60,000 bases of DNA, taken from the NCBI RefSeq assembly GCF_964204645.1, contig NC_134027.1, positions 14,560,485-14,620,484 of the forward strand, given 5' to 3'. The notes beneath the pieces were generated by a model. The model had not been told where the DNA came from, did not search any database, and saw nothing but the letters and a program-made list of their open reading frames with translations. The position numbers and the translations under genes were made by a program. This document shows positions 9,477-18,899 of this stretch, piece by piece (the first letter of the stretch is position 1; each line of letters opens with the position of its first letter). Source of the DNA: Tubulanus polymorphus (lineage: Eukaryota; Nemertea; Palaeonemertea; Tubulaniformes; Tubulanidae).

Positions 9477-9911
9477 ATGGAAGATAAAGTTGATAATATT
9501 GATATTATTCCTCATGATATAAATAAAACTAAATTAAAAACATATTTAGAAAAGCAAATATTAGAATTTGAAAGTGACTTAAAGATAAAAAAGAAAAAAT
9601 ATTTAAAAAGTAAAATTATATATTATTTGATTATAAGTGGTTCGGTTACAATTAGTTCTGTAATAACATTTCTAGCAATATTCAGTCCATTAACACCTTT
9701 AGCTATATCAATTGGCGTATTAGGATTAAGTTCAAGTGTATTAACTGGTATAAGTTCAAAATTAAATATAAAAAGTAATAAAGAAAAAATTAAAACTAAT
9801 ATAAAAGAAATTAATAAATTAAAGAATACACTAGATTATATAATAAGTTTAAATGGTAATATAACAGTTGAAGAACAAGATAAATTATTGAAAGAATTAG
9901 TTAATTATTAA
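9477..9911 (+). CDS. Small membrane and coiled-coil protein
   Basis: A 144-residue intact ORF with start box GCTAAATAAATGG preceded by TAATTTTTTT. Residues 17-45 are charged and helical, two hydrophobic segments follow (about 47-68 YYLIISGSVTISSVITFLAI and 72-92 LTPLAISIGVLGLSSSVLTG), and the C-terminus is a Lys/Asn-rich coiled coil (NKEKIKTNIKEINKLKNTLD). This resembles an envelope or membrane-remodelling type of small protein, but no family is recognised. The neighbours are also membrane proteins. Confidence 0.6.
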   Translation: MEDKVDNIDIIPHDINKTKLKTYLEKQILEFESDLKIKKKKYLKSKIIYYLIISGSVTISSVITFLAIFSPLTPLAISIGVLGLSSSVLTGISSKLNIKSNKEKIKTNIKEINKLKNTLDYIISLNGNITVEEQDKLLKELVNY

Positions 9912-9927
9912 TTTTTTAATTATATAA

Positions 9928-11226
9928 ATGGGGTTTCCAAAAGCTTTCCAATAAAATAAATCAATTAAATATTATATTCCTGCAATAGATTTTAAGAAAA
10001 ATATTACATATAGAAATGTAGTTTTAAATTCATTAGCTAATTTAGAAATTTATGTTACTGAATCACAGTTTTTTATTTCTAAAATGGAAAATATATTTAA
10101 TACATATGAAGTTACTTTTACTCGAGATGAATACCATATATATAAAGTAAAATCTAATATGAAATATTGGCAGAATCAATTAAATTTTGCTGTTTATTGT
10201 GCAACAACAGGATGTGGAATAAGTTGGAATGATCATTTAAATAACTTAGATAAAAATTTGAAGTATTCTGATATAAAATTAATTCACACAATATTTATAT
10301 TTCACACATCTTTTCAAATCGGAATAATATTAAATGATTTAGAATGTCCTTTACCCGGGTCTAAATATTTTAAAGAATTGGATAATAATATAAATCTATC
10401 TAAGTTTTATAAAATATGTAATGAATTTAATATAAATATTAATTCCGATTTTAGAGCGCATGGTAAATTGCAAGGTGTTGGTGAAGAGTATGAAATAAAA
10501 AGAATTGATTATATGCATAGAATTGGAGCTTATCATAATCATAAAATTGATAATAATAATGGTTGGGTTAATTTCATTTTAGAAAATGGTGAAGGTTTTA
10601 CAAAGCAGGTATACAAAGAATAAATCAATCTATTAGAACTTATTTGATATGTATTTTAGGTGCGCAAGTTGAAACAAGATCCCCAATAATTGGAAATGAT
10701 AACACTTCATTCGATGCGCAGAAACAGTTTAAAGTATTATTTGAAGATTCCATTCATAATGATAAAAATAGATCGATTCCGGAAAACATTGTAAGATATC
10801 AAAATTATTTAGATAAATCACATATTAGATTAAATTATTGTATAGGCCCTAATCTATTTATTATTTCTAATGATTTAGTATTAAAGATGGGAAATGTAAT
10901 TGGTTATAATAATCTAATTAAAACTGCAACAATAAATAATTCATTTGGATTAAATGATATAAATAAAAAGATAATTACTGCTCCAAAATTAATGGAAGGT
11001 GAAAAAAATAAAAAAACACATTCAATCAACAGAAACTAAAACTAATAATATTAAATTAAATAATGATTCTAAACCGGATTATAATACATCAGAAAATATT
11101 AGAACTGATAATATTCAACATGAAATAATTAAACTAAATGATGATAATAAATCCCATGAAAATACTAAATTAGCTTTAACTTGTATAGGAATTGTAATCG
11201 GAGGAATATTATATTTTAAATTTTAA
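9928..11226 (+). pseudogene. Conserved Polinton protein with C-terminal membrane anchor, broken in three places
   Basis: The ATG at 9928 (box TATATAAATGG) is followed by an in-frame TAA after eight codons. The frame then stays open through 10084-10623, with the conserved ITVGKLQ-region equivalents FRAHGKLQGVGEEYEIKRI and DYMHRIGAYHNHKIDNNNGW. At about 10600 it shifts into a frame with INQSIRTYLICILGAQVETR, GPNLFIISNDLVLKMG and GYNNLIKTATINNSFG. Near 11000, in an A-rich run, it shifts again to end with a membrane segment (ALTCIGIVIGGILYFKF) at 11226. The whole would be about 430 residues. I associate the YMHRIGAYHN and RINQSI...CILGAQ blocks with a recurrent Maverick gene of unknown function; its place among capsid genes suggests a virion role. 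Confidence 0.65.
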
Positions 11227-11241
11227 TTTTTTATTATGTAA

Positions 11242-12695
11242 ATGGCAGAAGGTGGAGAAGATTATGAAATGGAAGGCATGGGAAATAATAATGAGGGATA
11301 TATTGATGATGATTATAATGATGCAGAAACTAATATTGATGATGGTAATGAATCAGCATATAATTCTAATTTAGCAGATAGTGGTTCTAAAGGCCAATCA
11401 ACAGATGAATTTGATAGAAGAACTAGATCGAGAATAAATCCTGAAAATGAAAATCCAGATTTAGTAAAACAAAATTTAGAATATAATGAATATATTTATA
11501 GTTTCAAACCTATATTTGAAAAATCTGGATATAATGTAAATGCCAGAGGCGCCAGACTTTTAGTACAAGAATTAAAATCTTTAGATGGTGAATATTATTA
11601 TCATTTGAAAGATCATTATTATATTGATATCTCTTATAAAAAACTAAACAAAATATTAGGAGAATCAACTTTGCTTAAGTTAGACCTATCTAGAATTAAA
11701 AGAATAAGAAATAGTAATGAAATAGAAGATGTAACACAAGAAGAAATTATTAAAAATGAAAGAGTATTTAAACAAAGAATTAATGAATTATTTGAAACAA
11801 TCGATAACAATTTAGAAACAGAAACAACTTCTGAACAGAATATAACTTCCAAAACTAGTAAACCTAATTCAAAAGGAGTTCCAATTGAAAATTTTTACCG
11901 AATGGATTACTTGATGCAACAGATCAACAATTAGAAGATTTAAATAATATACTTTCTGATAAAGCAATAAGAGAAATTATTAGTATAAGAAATGAAGCTG
12001 ATAAAATTGCGCATGATAAAAGTATAAGAGATTTAAAAATTAGAACTTTAGAAGATGAATTATTTAAATCAAGAAAAGAATCGGAACAACTAAAATTAGA
12101 TAGAGATAATAAAGTTATTGAAGAAATTGAATTTAAAAAAAGAAATGCATATTTAGAAAAAGAAATTGATGATTTAGAATATAACATAGAATTTCAGAAA
12201 GAAGAAATTAAATTATTAAAAAAATCATATGATTATTGTATTAATAGATTAAAAAGTGTTGTTAAAGATTTAATAATTAAACCAAATTCTGAAATATCAT
12301 TGAAAGATAGAATAAAATTATTATTTAAGTTTGAAGGAATCACAATTCTTTCAATTCTAACAGCAGTAACTATGGTATTTACAACAATAGGTTTAGCTAT
12401 ATCAAATGCTTTGAAATCTACTCCTACTCCCAATAAACCGGATAAACCCCCGAATGATAATAATTATATACAAGATAAAGTTAAAGATGGTTTAAAGAAA
12501 TTAGCAAAATATTTATGGGAACTATCTAAAAAATCTGCTGCAGCATTGCCAGGAGTTATTGCATCAATTGTTGGTTTTATATTGAAATCTGCAGGAAACA
12601 TTATTAACTTTGCTGCTGAACATATTATTTTATTTTTAATTACAGTTGTAAGTGCAATTATTTTTGGGTTAGTAAACATGATAAAAAATAAATAA
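11242..12695 (+). pseudogene. Large conserved Polinton protein: acidic head, coiled coil, membrane segments; one frameshift
   Basis: The ATG at 11242 sits at TATGTAAATGG. The first frame (230 residues) has an acidic Asn/Asp/Gly-rich head and a folded part (YEYIYSFKPI-like start, GARLLVQELKSLDGEYYYHL, YKKLNKILGESTLLKLDLSR). Near 11890 the coding frame shifts; the second frame, closed at 12695, gives a long coiled coil (DKAIREIISIRNEADK through IEFKKRNAYLEKEIDDLEYN), then ISLKDRIKLLFKFEGITILS, a first hydrophobic segment, a Pro-rich turn, WELSKKSAAALPGVIASIVG and two more hydrophobic segments. Together it would be about 480 residues. The coiled coil plus C-terminal membrane region matches a recurrent Maverick protein of unknown role, probably a virion or envelope component. 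Confidence 0.7.
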
Positions 12696-12718
12696 TTAAT
12701 TTTTTTGTTAAATAAATG
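12695..12718 (+). promoter_or_regulatory. T-rich TAAATAAATG start box of the major capsid gene
   Basis: TTAATTTTTTTGTTAAATAAATG lies between the preceding stop and the ATG at 12716. Almost the same box, TAATTTTTTTGCTAAATAAATGG, precedes the gene at 9477, with close relatives before 9035, 9928 and 11242. Confidence 0.65.
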
Positions 12719-13963
12719 AGTGGGAGTTATATCAATCCTTCTAAGAATCATAGAATATCTAATGCTATTAAAGCAGAAAGATCACATCATATAATTACTC
12801 ATAACCCTTCTAATATTAATCCCGATGAAACTTTATATGTTAGAATTCCTAGATTAACACAAAATACTTTTTATGTTCCAAATAGTATTTATTTATCTGC
12901 CGATATAAAAGTAATCGGTAATAATAATAATTATGTTGTTGATAATGTTGGAAGATATTTGATTAAAAAATTAACTATAAAGATTGGTCCAGAAACCGTT
13001 TTCTCATTAGATGATTATAATTTATTTATGCATTATAAAGATTTATGGTTAACTAAAGAAAATAGAAATAATATGATATTTCAAGGCATCCAATCAGAAA
13101 ACCAAAATGAATTAAGATCAGAAGCTAATAGCGCAATATTAACTAATGCTGTAGATAAATTGATAAAAAGTATATATGGAATCAAATATAAAATTCCATT
13201 AGACTTTGAATTGATAAATAACAATGCACCTTTATATAAATACGCAATTCAAGAAGACGTTATATTCGAAATAACATTTGCTCCTGTAAATGAAATTGTA
13301 ATATCTAGCGTTAATAAAGATATGAGTTATAAATTATCGAATATATGTTTAGAATATGACACAGTAACTGATGAAAATATTTCAAGTATAATTCAAACTC
13401 AATACAATCAAGGATTTTCATTATTATATGATTATATTGATAAATTTAAAACTGTAACTATTAATGCAAATGATGAAATTATTAATGAGAATATTAACTT
13501 CCCAAGAAGATCTATTAAAGGTATATTAATATTTTTTACTATTGCAACATATACTAATGGTGCAATAAATGTTGATAATTATTATAATCCTGAAATAACA
13601 AAAGTAGAAATAACTATCGAAGGAATAGCAAATAAAATATTTTGTCAAGGAATGAGAATGATTGATCAATGGCCAGAAATTAGAAAACATTTTATGAATG
13701 AAAAAGTAAAATCATCTGAAAATTGTAACATTAATCAAATTGATTATTATACCGGTAATAAATATGCATTGTGGTTAGATTTTAGAACAACAGAGGATAA
13801 TTCATTACATGGTTCTGGAAAAAAACTACAGAACACTAAAGATGGAATACAATTATTCATGACAAAGAATAAAGGAATCAAAAATTTTAAAATGCACATT
13901 TATATTATATCTGACGCACAAATAAATATTGTAAATTCTCAATTAAATAGTGTTATGTATTAA
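12716..13963 (+). CDS. Major capsid protein (double jelly roll)
   Basis: An intact 415-residue ORF starting at ATGAG after the T-rich TAAATAAATG box. Conserved blocks are DETLYVRIPRLTQNTFYVPN near the start, VDNVGRYLIKKLTIKIGPET, the KDLWLTKENRNNMIFQGIQS region, LDFELINNNAPLYKYAIQED and a C-terminal YALWLDFRTTEDNSLHGSGK followed by KNFKMHIYIISDAQINIVNS. These strand patterns and the length fit the Polinton major capsid protein, whose two stacked jelly rolls form the icosahedral shell. It is the longest undamaged gene of the element, which contrasts with the broken polymerase and integrase. Confidence 0.85.
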   Translation: MSGSYINPSKNHRISNAIKAERSHHIITHNPSNINPDETLYVRIPRLTQNTFYVPNSIYLSADIKVIGNNNNYVVDNVGRYLIKKLTIKIGPETVFSLDDYNLFMHYKDLWLTKENRNNMIFQGIQSENQNELRSEANSAILTNAVDKLIKSIYGIKYKIPLDFELINNNAPLYKYAIQEDVIFEITFAPVNEIVISSVNKDMSYKLSNICLEYDTVTDENISSIIQTQYNQGFSLLYDYIDKFKTVTINANDEIINENINFPRRSIKGILIFFTIATYTNGAINVDNYYNPEITKVEITIEGIANKIFCQGMRMIDQWPEIRKHFMNEKVKSSENCNINQIDYYTGNKYALWLDFRTTEDNSLHGSGKKLQNTKDGIQLFMTKNKGIKNFKMHIYIISDAQINIVNSQLNSVMY

Positions 13964-13972
13964 AATTTTAAC

Positions 13973-13998
13973 TTTAATAAAAATTTATATAATAAATG
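13973..13998 (+). promoter_or_regulatory. TTTAATAAAAA box and ATAATAAATG start
   Basis: TTTAATAAAAATTTATATAA followed by TAAATGG leads into the ATG at 13996, the same box class as before 3168, 7290 and 32406. Confidence 0.55.
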
Positions 13999-14977
13999 GA
14001 AGGAGGTAAAGTATATAAACATATTCCATACACATGAAAATAATGATGGTTTATATTATGTAATACCTTGTAATATAGCTTTGATATTTGATCCTATTTT
14101 CAAAATTTATAAAACTAAACTAATAGAAATCGATAATAATAAAAGTGGTGTTGTTGATAATATAAGTAATGTAATTGATAATAATGTAATACCTTCTACA
14201 TCTTATAATGTAATACCTACTACATCTAATAATGTAATACCTACTACATCTAGTAATGTAATACCTACTACATCTAATAATGAAATACCCTCTACATCAA
14301 ATAATGTAATACCTACTACATCTAATAATGTAATACCTTTTACATATAATAATGAAATAATATTAAATGTTAGTGAAAATAGAAATTATTGTGATTATTG
14401 TAAAGGCGAATTTTCAAACGCTCCATCAAATTGGAATAATCATATGAATACAAAGATACATATTACTAATGTTATAGAACGTGTTGGTAAAAAAGAATTT
14501 ATAGAACACCCATTTAGATATGTTACAAAGTTTGTTTCAAATCAAAAAGTAAATGGTAAAGAATTATATGAAGATTTATTATAAGCAACACCTAATAAAG
14601 ATGAATTAGATTTAACCGATGCTATTAAATTAGAATCAAACATTGTAAATGAAATATTAGGAGCAAACACTAATAAAGATAATAATGAAAATGGCGCCGT
14701 ATGGCACCCACATGGTGATATAGTTACAGATAAGCATATTGATAATAAAGATTCTATGAAACTTAAATCAGAAAATAAAGATATAGTTGAGATGACTAAT
14801 AAGTATATCAATAAACCAATTATTTATGAAGATACGGTAAAAAGGGTGAAGAATAAGTACAAAAATAATAAAGAATTTGAAGAAGAAAATTCGGTAGAGA
14901 ATTTGAATAGATTGTTAGGGTCTGATGATGAATTGGAGAGTGATGATGAAAGTGATTCAGAAAAAGTGATTATCTAA
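13996..14977 (+). pseudogene. Zinc-finger protein with NVIPTTSN repeats, frameshift and in-frame stop
   Basis: From the ATG at 13996 the first frame closes after 13 codons; coding continues in another frame from about 14020 (NNDGLYYVIPCNIALIFDPI). A low-complexity array of eight-residue NVIPTTSN repeats follows, then a C2H2 finger (YCDYCKGEFSNAPSNWNNHM, NTKIHI) and a conserved HPFRYVTKFVSNQKVNGKEL. A TAA at 14582-14584 interrupts the frame; the homologous copy at 36011-36541 has TTA there, so this is a point change. The rest (NEILGANTNKDNNENGAVWH, KRVKNKYKNNKEF, acidic tail) is open to 14977. It is likely a DNA- or RNA-binding protein. Confidence 0.6.
14184..14352 (+). repeat. 24-bp coding minisatellite
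   Basis: About seven copies of a 24-bp unit, AATGTAATACCTACTACATC plus TAAT with small changes, encode the NVIPTTSN array. The copy at 36.0-36.5 kb starts downstream of this array, so its presence there cannot be compared. Confidence 0.8.
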
Positions 14978-15044
14978 CACTCAAAAAGTAATAAACGTTG
15001 AAAATTGTATAAAATAATAGTAAATAAAAAAGGGGGTTCTAAGT

Positions 15045-15360
15045 ATTAAGGTATCTAATACGTATCTAATACGTATTTAATACGTATCTAATACGTATCT
15101 AATACGTATCTAATACATATCTAATACGTATCTAATACGTATTATTTGAAAATACCTTAAATTATATTTTTTTAAAATTTATATTAGAAACCTCAGTAAT
15201 AATAAATAACCTTTATTATTTTCAAACTTATTCATATATTAGTTGAAAAAAATAAAAATAAATTGGTTGAAAATTGTACGAATAATATTTATTTTAAAAA
15301 AGGGGGTTTTAAGTACTAATGTATTTAATACGTATTTAATACGTATTAGATAGATATATA
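15045..15360. repeat. 11-bp tandem repeat GTATCTAATAC between convergent gene blocks
   Basis: 15052-15145 carries roughly eight tandem copies of GTATCTAATAC with variants, and shorter copies (GTATTTAATAC, GTATTAGATA) recur at 15320-15350. The unit is nearly self-complementary (GTAT...ATAC). Two A-rich intervals with a TTGAAAATTGTA motif occur at 14997 and 15269. It separates the rightward genes from the leftward ATPase and integrase, so it may act in transcription termination or replication; the corresponding spacer of the second copy (35583-36000) has the same unit. Confidence 0.75.
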
Positions 15361-15398
15361 AATAGTTACTTTATAAATTTATATTCATAACGAAATTG

Positions 15399-15977
15399 TT
15401 ATCTCAGTAATAATTTTGAACCTTTATTATTCTTTAATTTATTCATATATTCATCATGTAATTCAGTAGGTATAATTTGATTTTCTTCCAATGATTGTTG
15501 CCTAGATTTTTTATCTTTGTTATAAAATAAAACTAGAAATCTTATATTCTCCCTAAAGTCTTTAACAATTGAATTATATTTTTGATTTAAAACCCATGTT
15601 GTTATCCCAAAATGTCTCCCAGAGAAAGCTAGATAACATAACTCACTTTCTCTAACTTTTGAATCATGTAAATTTGCGCAATCATCTATAATGAATAATG
15701 TATTTGATCCTTTATAAGTATCAATTGCTATTTTAATACAATTATCTAAATTTTCTTTTACTGTTTTAGGATCTAATATAATAAACTTGTTCATCTTAAC
15801 TATATCTCTATTATATGTTTTATTCATTTCATAAGTAGGACAGAATAATATTATATTATCAAAATGATTCTTATAAATAGTTTCTAACAAGTCTAATATG
15901 AAATGTGTTTTACCACAGTTGGTTACTCCAGGAACTAACATATTATGCGGTTCAAATATAAATAAATCTTTATTCAT
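15399..15977 (-). CDS. A32-type genome-packaging ATPase, short C-terminal truncation
   Basis: A 192-residue ORF starting at the ATG at 15977, which overlaps the end of the integrase gene by eight bases. Walker A is GVTNCGKT at residues 17-24 and Walker B is LFIIDD at 94-99; the SGRHFGITTWVLNQKYNSIV block around 125-144 fits sensor and arginine regions of FtsK/HerA-class viral packaging motors. The enzyme pumps genome DNA into the capsid. Residue 16 is Pro where both other copies have Thr. A TAA replaces a sense codon 12 codons before the natural end seen in the copy at 34971-35582, so the tail is missing but the core is complete. Confidence 0.88.
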   Translation of the reverse strand: MNKDLFIFEPHNMLVPGVTNCGKTHFILDLLETIYKNHFDNIILFCPTYEMNKTYNRDIVKMNKFIILDPKTVKENLDNCIKIAIDTYKGSNTLFIIDDCANLHDSKVRESELCYLAFSGRHFGITTWVLNQKYNSIVKDFRENIRFLVLFYNKDKKSRQQSLEENQIIPTELHDEYMNKLKNNKGSKLLLR

Positions 15978-17075
15978 TCATTCTTTTAATTTTACTAGAT
16001 AAAATCCATTCATTAAATTTATCATCATATCCTTTATATTTCACCAAAGAATACTTTTTTCCTTTAAGAGTTTTTGTTTTCAATACTTTTTCTATTTTGT
16101 ATTCTATTTCATCTGGATTTGGTACAAGTGATAATTCTTGTTCATAGAAATAACCTAATATTTCTTCATCTTTTAGATCTTCTAATTGATAAACAAAAGG
16201 TTTAGTTAATATTATCTTTTTAATCTTGAATATTTATTTTGTAAAATTTGGGGTATAACCTTTATAAAAGGTTTTTCTATATTAAGATATTCTAACGTGT
16301 TGTCCAATTTTAAATTTAGGTTCGCCGAAATCATGTGTAACAAATGCGCCATATAAATTATTCCAAACTATTTCTGAATTATCTTCTTTTCTAGCTTGTA
16401 TAGGTTTCATATTTATAGAACTATGTTTAGAATTATTATAACCTTTCACTAGATCATCTAACACATCGATATATTTATATGTTTCATTAGCAGTAAAGTA
16501 TTTCGACATTCTAGTTTTCAATGTTTTATTAAATCTTTCTATAATAGATGCTTTTTTATCTGAATGTGTTGAAAAATATTTTACATCGTTATCATATAAT
16601 AGTTTGTTATAAAATTCCTTACCTTCATCAAATTGTATCTTATCTGGAATAGCTTCTTTAAATATAGATTTAAAAGCATTTGTTACTTCTATACCAGTTT
16701 TATTTTTGATTGGAATTGACCATGCGTATCGACTGAATATGTCTATAACATTTAATATCCAGAAATATCCTTTGTTGTATTCCTCTAAGTTCTTCATGTC
16801 AATTAAATCTGCTTGCCATTGTTGATCGATATATGAAACCATAACTTTTCTTGTTAAATAAGTTTTATCCATTTTCTTGTGGATTTGATATGTTGGTTGA
16901 TTTTGTAACCATGATTTCAATTCACTATATTTTATATCACCATGTGGGTGCCATACGGCATTATGCCATTTTCCTTATCAGATTTAATTTTACCCCATAA
17001 TTCTGTAACGTTAGAATATGATACTTCACTTTCTGGGTTATAATATAAATCTCTTAAATATTGTTCTTTTTTCAT
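15970..17075 (-). pseudogene. int: Retroviral-type integrase with chromodomain, frameshifted
   Basis: The start ATG at 17075 begins MKKEQYLRDLYYNPESE. The catalytic core is open at 16282-16920 with the three acidic residues in sequence: WQADLIDM, IQFDEGKEFYN and ASIIERFNKTL (a DDE core). A single extra base after KIGQHVRIS stops the frame; the C-terminal chromodomain-like YSLVKYKGYDDKFNEWILSS continues in another frame to the TAA at 15970. Near the N-terminus, 16933-16959 is an insertion identical to 27 bp of the zinc-finger gene, which breaks the upstream frame. In the family this enzyme joins element ends to target DNA and makes the 6-bp duplication. It overlaps the ATPase start. Confidence 0.88.
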
Positions 17076-17081
17076 CTTCTT

Positions 17082-17177
17082 TTAATCCATTAATAATAAT
17101 CTTGGGTTATTTTCAATGGTTTTAGGATTTGACTTATTTTCTAGTATGATAGCCTTTTTCTTAACGCTATCACTCAT
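17082..17177 (-). CDS. Internally deleted remnant of a small membrane-protein gene
   Basis: A 31-residue ORF (MSDSVKKKAIILENKSNPKT...) overlaps the end of the upstream gene by eight bases and ends just before the integrase ATG. In the other two copies (33532-33902 and 37512-37878) the same start and end flank about 270 further bp encoding a membrane segment, so here the middle is deleted. It may be nonfunctional. Confidence 0.5.
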   Translation of the reverse strand: MSDSVKKKAIILENKSNPKTIENNPRLLLMD

Positions 17178-17780
17178 TTATTTTAGTTAATTTTTGTTCT
17201 GATTCATTTTCTTTTTCGCTGTTTGGTTGTAGTACATCTGTTTCGTTCTTACCTGATTTATATTCCATAGGCTTGATGTTCGAAAATGTTATGACACCAG
17301 TAGAAATTAATGTCATAACCGATCCTAATTGAAATGAAGCATAACCAACCCATTTTTGTAATTCAGTCATAACTAAGTAGTCATTTTTCAAATCACTATA
17401 TAATTTATTTTCATCATTAATTGGTATTAACTGGTTACATAACTTAGAATAACATTTGACAATACCATCTGAAATAGAATCATTTATTCGGGCTAATCTT
17501 GCCTCTTCATAAATCTTAAAATATTTTATTACTTTATCTGGTTTCATAGCATCTAGTTCTTGATAAATTAAAATTACTAAAATTACTAAAAGAAATCCTT
17601 AGATTTCCCGCCAGCAATTAATAATTGAAGATGGTGTTTACAATAAAAATAGTATTCATAATCTATATTACAATTAACTTGAGCACAATTAGTTACAACT
17701 GTATCTTTATTATCACTTATACCCAAATCATCTAATGTCTTTTCAATATCAATACTATTCTTACTCGATTTCTTTGACAT
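17170..17780 (-). pseudogene. Conserved Polinton protein of unknown function, broken in the middle
   Basis: The start at 17780 (MSKKSSKNSIDIEKTLDDLG) follows CTCTAATATAAATG. The first frame stops after 64 residues at 17586; the second half (MKPDKVIKYFKIYEEARLAR, CNQLIPINDENKLYSDL, a hydrophobic ASFQLGSVMTLISTGVITFS) is open to the stop at 17170. The copy at 32937-33539 is continuous for 200 residues and shows that a small deletion caused the break. The hydrophobic stretch could be one membrane segment. It is the first gene of the leftward integrase-ATPase cluster, and its stop overlaps the next start. No function is known to me. Confidence 0.7.
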
Positions 17781-18083
17781 TTATATTAGAGAAAAAAGCG
17801 AAAAAAAATATAAGTATTATAAAATGATACCAGTATCTCTTTAGATTAATACTAGCTTAGTTAAAGGTAAAGAATTTTAGTATTAGTTATTGTTTTTTTA
17901 GTATTTTTTATTTGTGATATAAAGTATTCTCTTTTGAAAAGAATTGTAAAAGAAAATATCAAAAATTAAAATAGAAATAATGGCTAGTTGAAGTTATTGT
18001 TTTTTTAATATATTCTATTTGAATTCTATTTGATATCTCACTACTATTGTTTATCTATTAGGAGCAGTAATTATAACTGTCCA
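17781..18083. promoter_or_regulatory. Conserved AT-rich upstream region of the leftward cluster
   Basis: This gene-free block is retained in all three copies (32640-32936 and 36720-36968), including a poly-T/AATAACTTCAACTAGCCATT stretch, an AAAGAGAATACTTTATAT motif and a T-rich tract ending CTCTAATATAAATG at the next gene. Conservation outside coding sequence, together with its place before the first gene of the cluster, suggests a promoter region; that is inference. Confidence 0.45.
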
Positions 18084-18089
18084 GATAAG

Positions 18090-18767
18090 TCATTTCTGAT
18101 CCTTGATATCAAATTCCTCAACATATTGTTCATTATTTGGATCATTGTTCCATTGATCAATAAATTTCTTTGCCTTTGTTAACTGTTCTAAATATAACTG
18201 TAAATCTAGTTTATTAGATTTGATTTGATTTTCTTTCTTTTCTAAAGGCCTTAAATTTTTCCAACCCCAAATAAGTTTTTTATTGTATTCATCATTCATG
18301 TTAAATTTAGATATTGGTAACACGTGATCAATATGGTAATAATCCCCATAATTATCTATATTCATTTTATCATCGAATTGAAATATAATCCATGATTTGA
18401 GAAATTCATCTGAACAACCCAATAGATTAGATAGTGTTTCTGAATGTGTTCCTTTGTTGAATAATTGTGTTAATCTAGATCTTAAGCATTGTTTCAATCT
18501 AAAATTAAGATCTGTTTGATATCTTTCTCTCATATATTCTGCCATATAATAATTTTAATGTTCTATATTATCTTCTCGGTATTGTTTGTTATATAGTTTA
18601 AAACAAGTTTTACAGCAATATTGAAAACCATCTTTGCTAATCTTACGCTTACTAAATTCTGTTAAAGCTAATTTATCTAATTCACATTTAGAACACTTCT
18701 TGTAGTATATGTTTATAACACCAGCGTTATTTGTAATATTGATGGTTTGTGGTTGTTCTGGTTCCAT
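18090..18767 (-). pseudogene. HNH endonuclease with zinc ribbon, one in-frame stop
   Basis: The start ATG at 18767 has an ATAATAAATGG box. A CxxC...CxxC zinc ribbon (YYKKCSKCELDKLA, DGFQYCCKTC) lies around residues 21-52, and the C-terminal half carries the HNH nuclease motif (YHIDHVLPISKFN, KNLRPLEKKENQIKSNK). At 18555-18557 TAA replaces a codon that is TAC in the intact copy at 30130-30792; otherwise the frame is continuous. Such nucleases are widespread in phages, giant viruses and virophage-like elements, often as homing genes. Imperfect direct repeats flank this gene (18084-18121 and 18864-18893). HNH genes are not part of the usual Polinton core set. Confidence 0.8.
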
Positions 18768-18770
18768 TTA

Positions 18771-18839
18771 TTATACGTATTTTTTTACTAAATTGGTTAA
18801 TATTTTAGAATCCTCTTCCATTTCTTCGACCAACGCCAT
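18771..18839 (-). other. Small ORF fragment upstream of HNH
   Basis: A 22-codon ORF (MALVEEMEEDSKILTNLVKK...) is retained with changes in the copy at 32320-32400. Other frames also stay partly open, so it is probably the tail of a decayed gene. Function unknown. Confidence 0.3.
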
Positions 18840-18899
18840 CCTTTTTCATTCCTCGCTGCTTTTGATAAGTTGTTTCGATTCCTTGATATCTAAATAATA

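Noticed and set aside
12464-12751. Minus-strand ORF under the coiled-coil gene
   Set aside because: Antisense of an AT-rich conserved gene; no promoter or family resemblance.
14184-14352. CRISPR-like or regulatory direct repeats
   Set aside because: The 24-bp units keep a reading frame and have no unique spacers.
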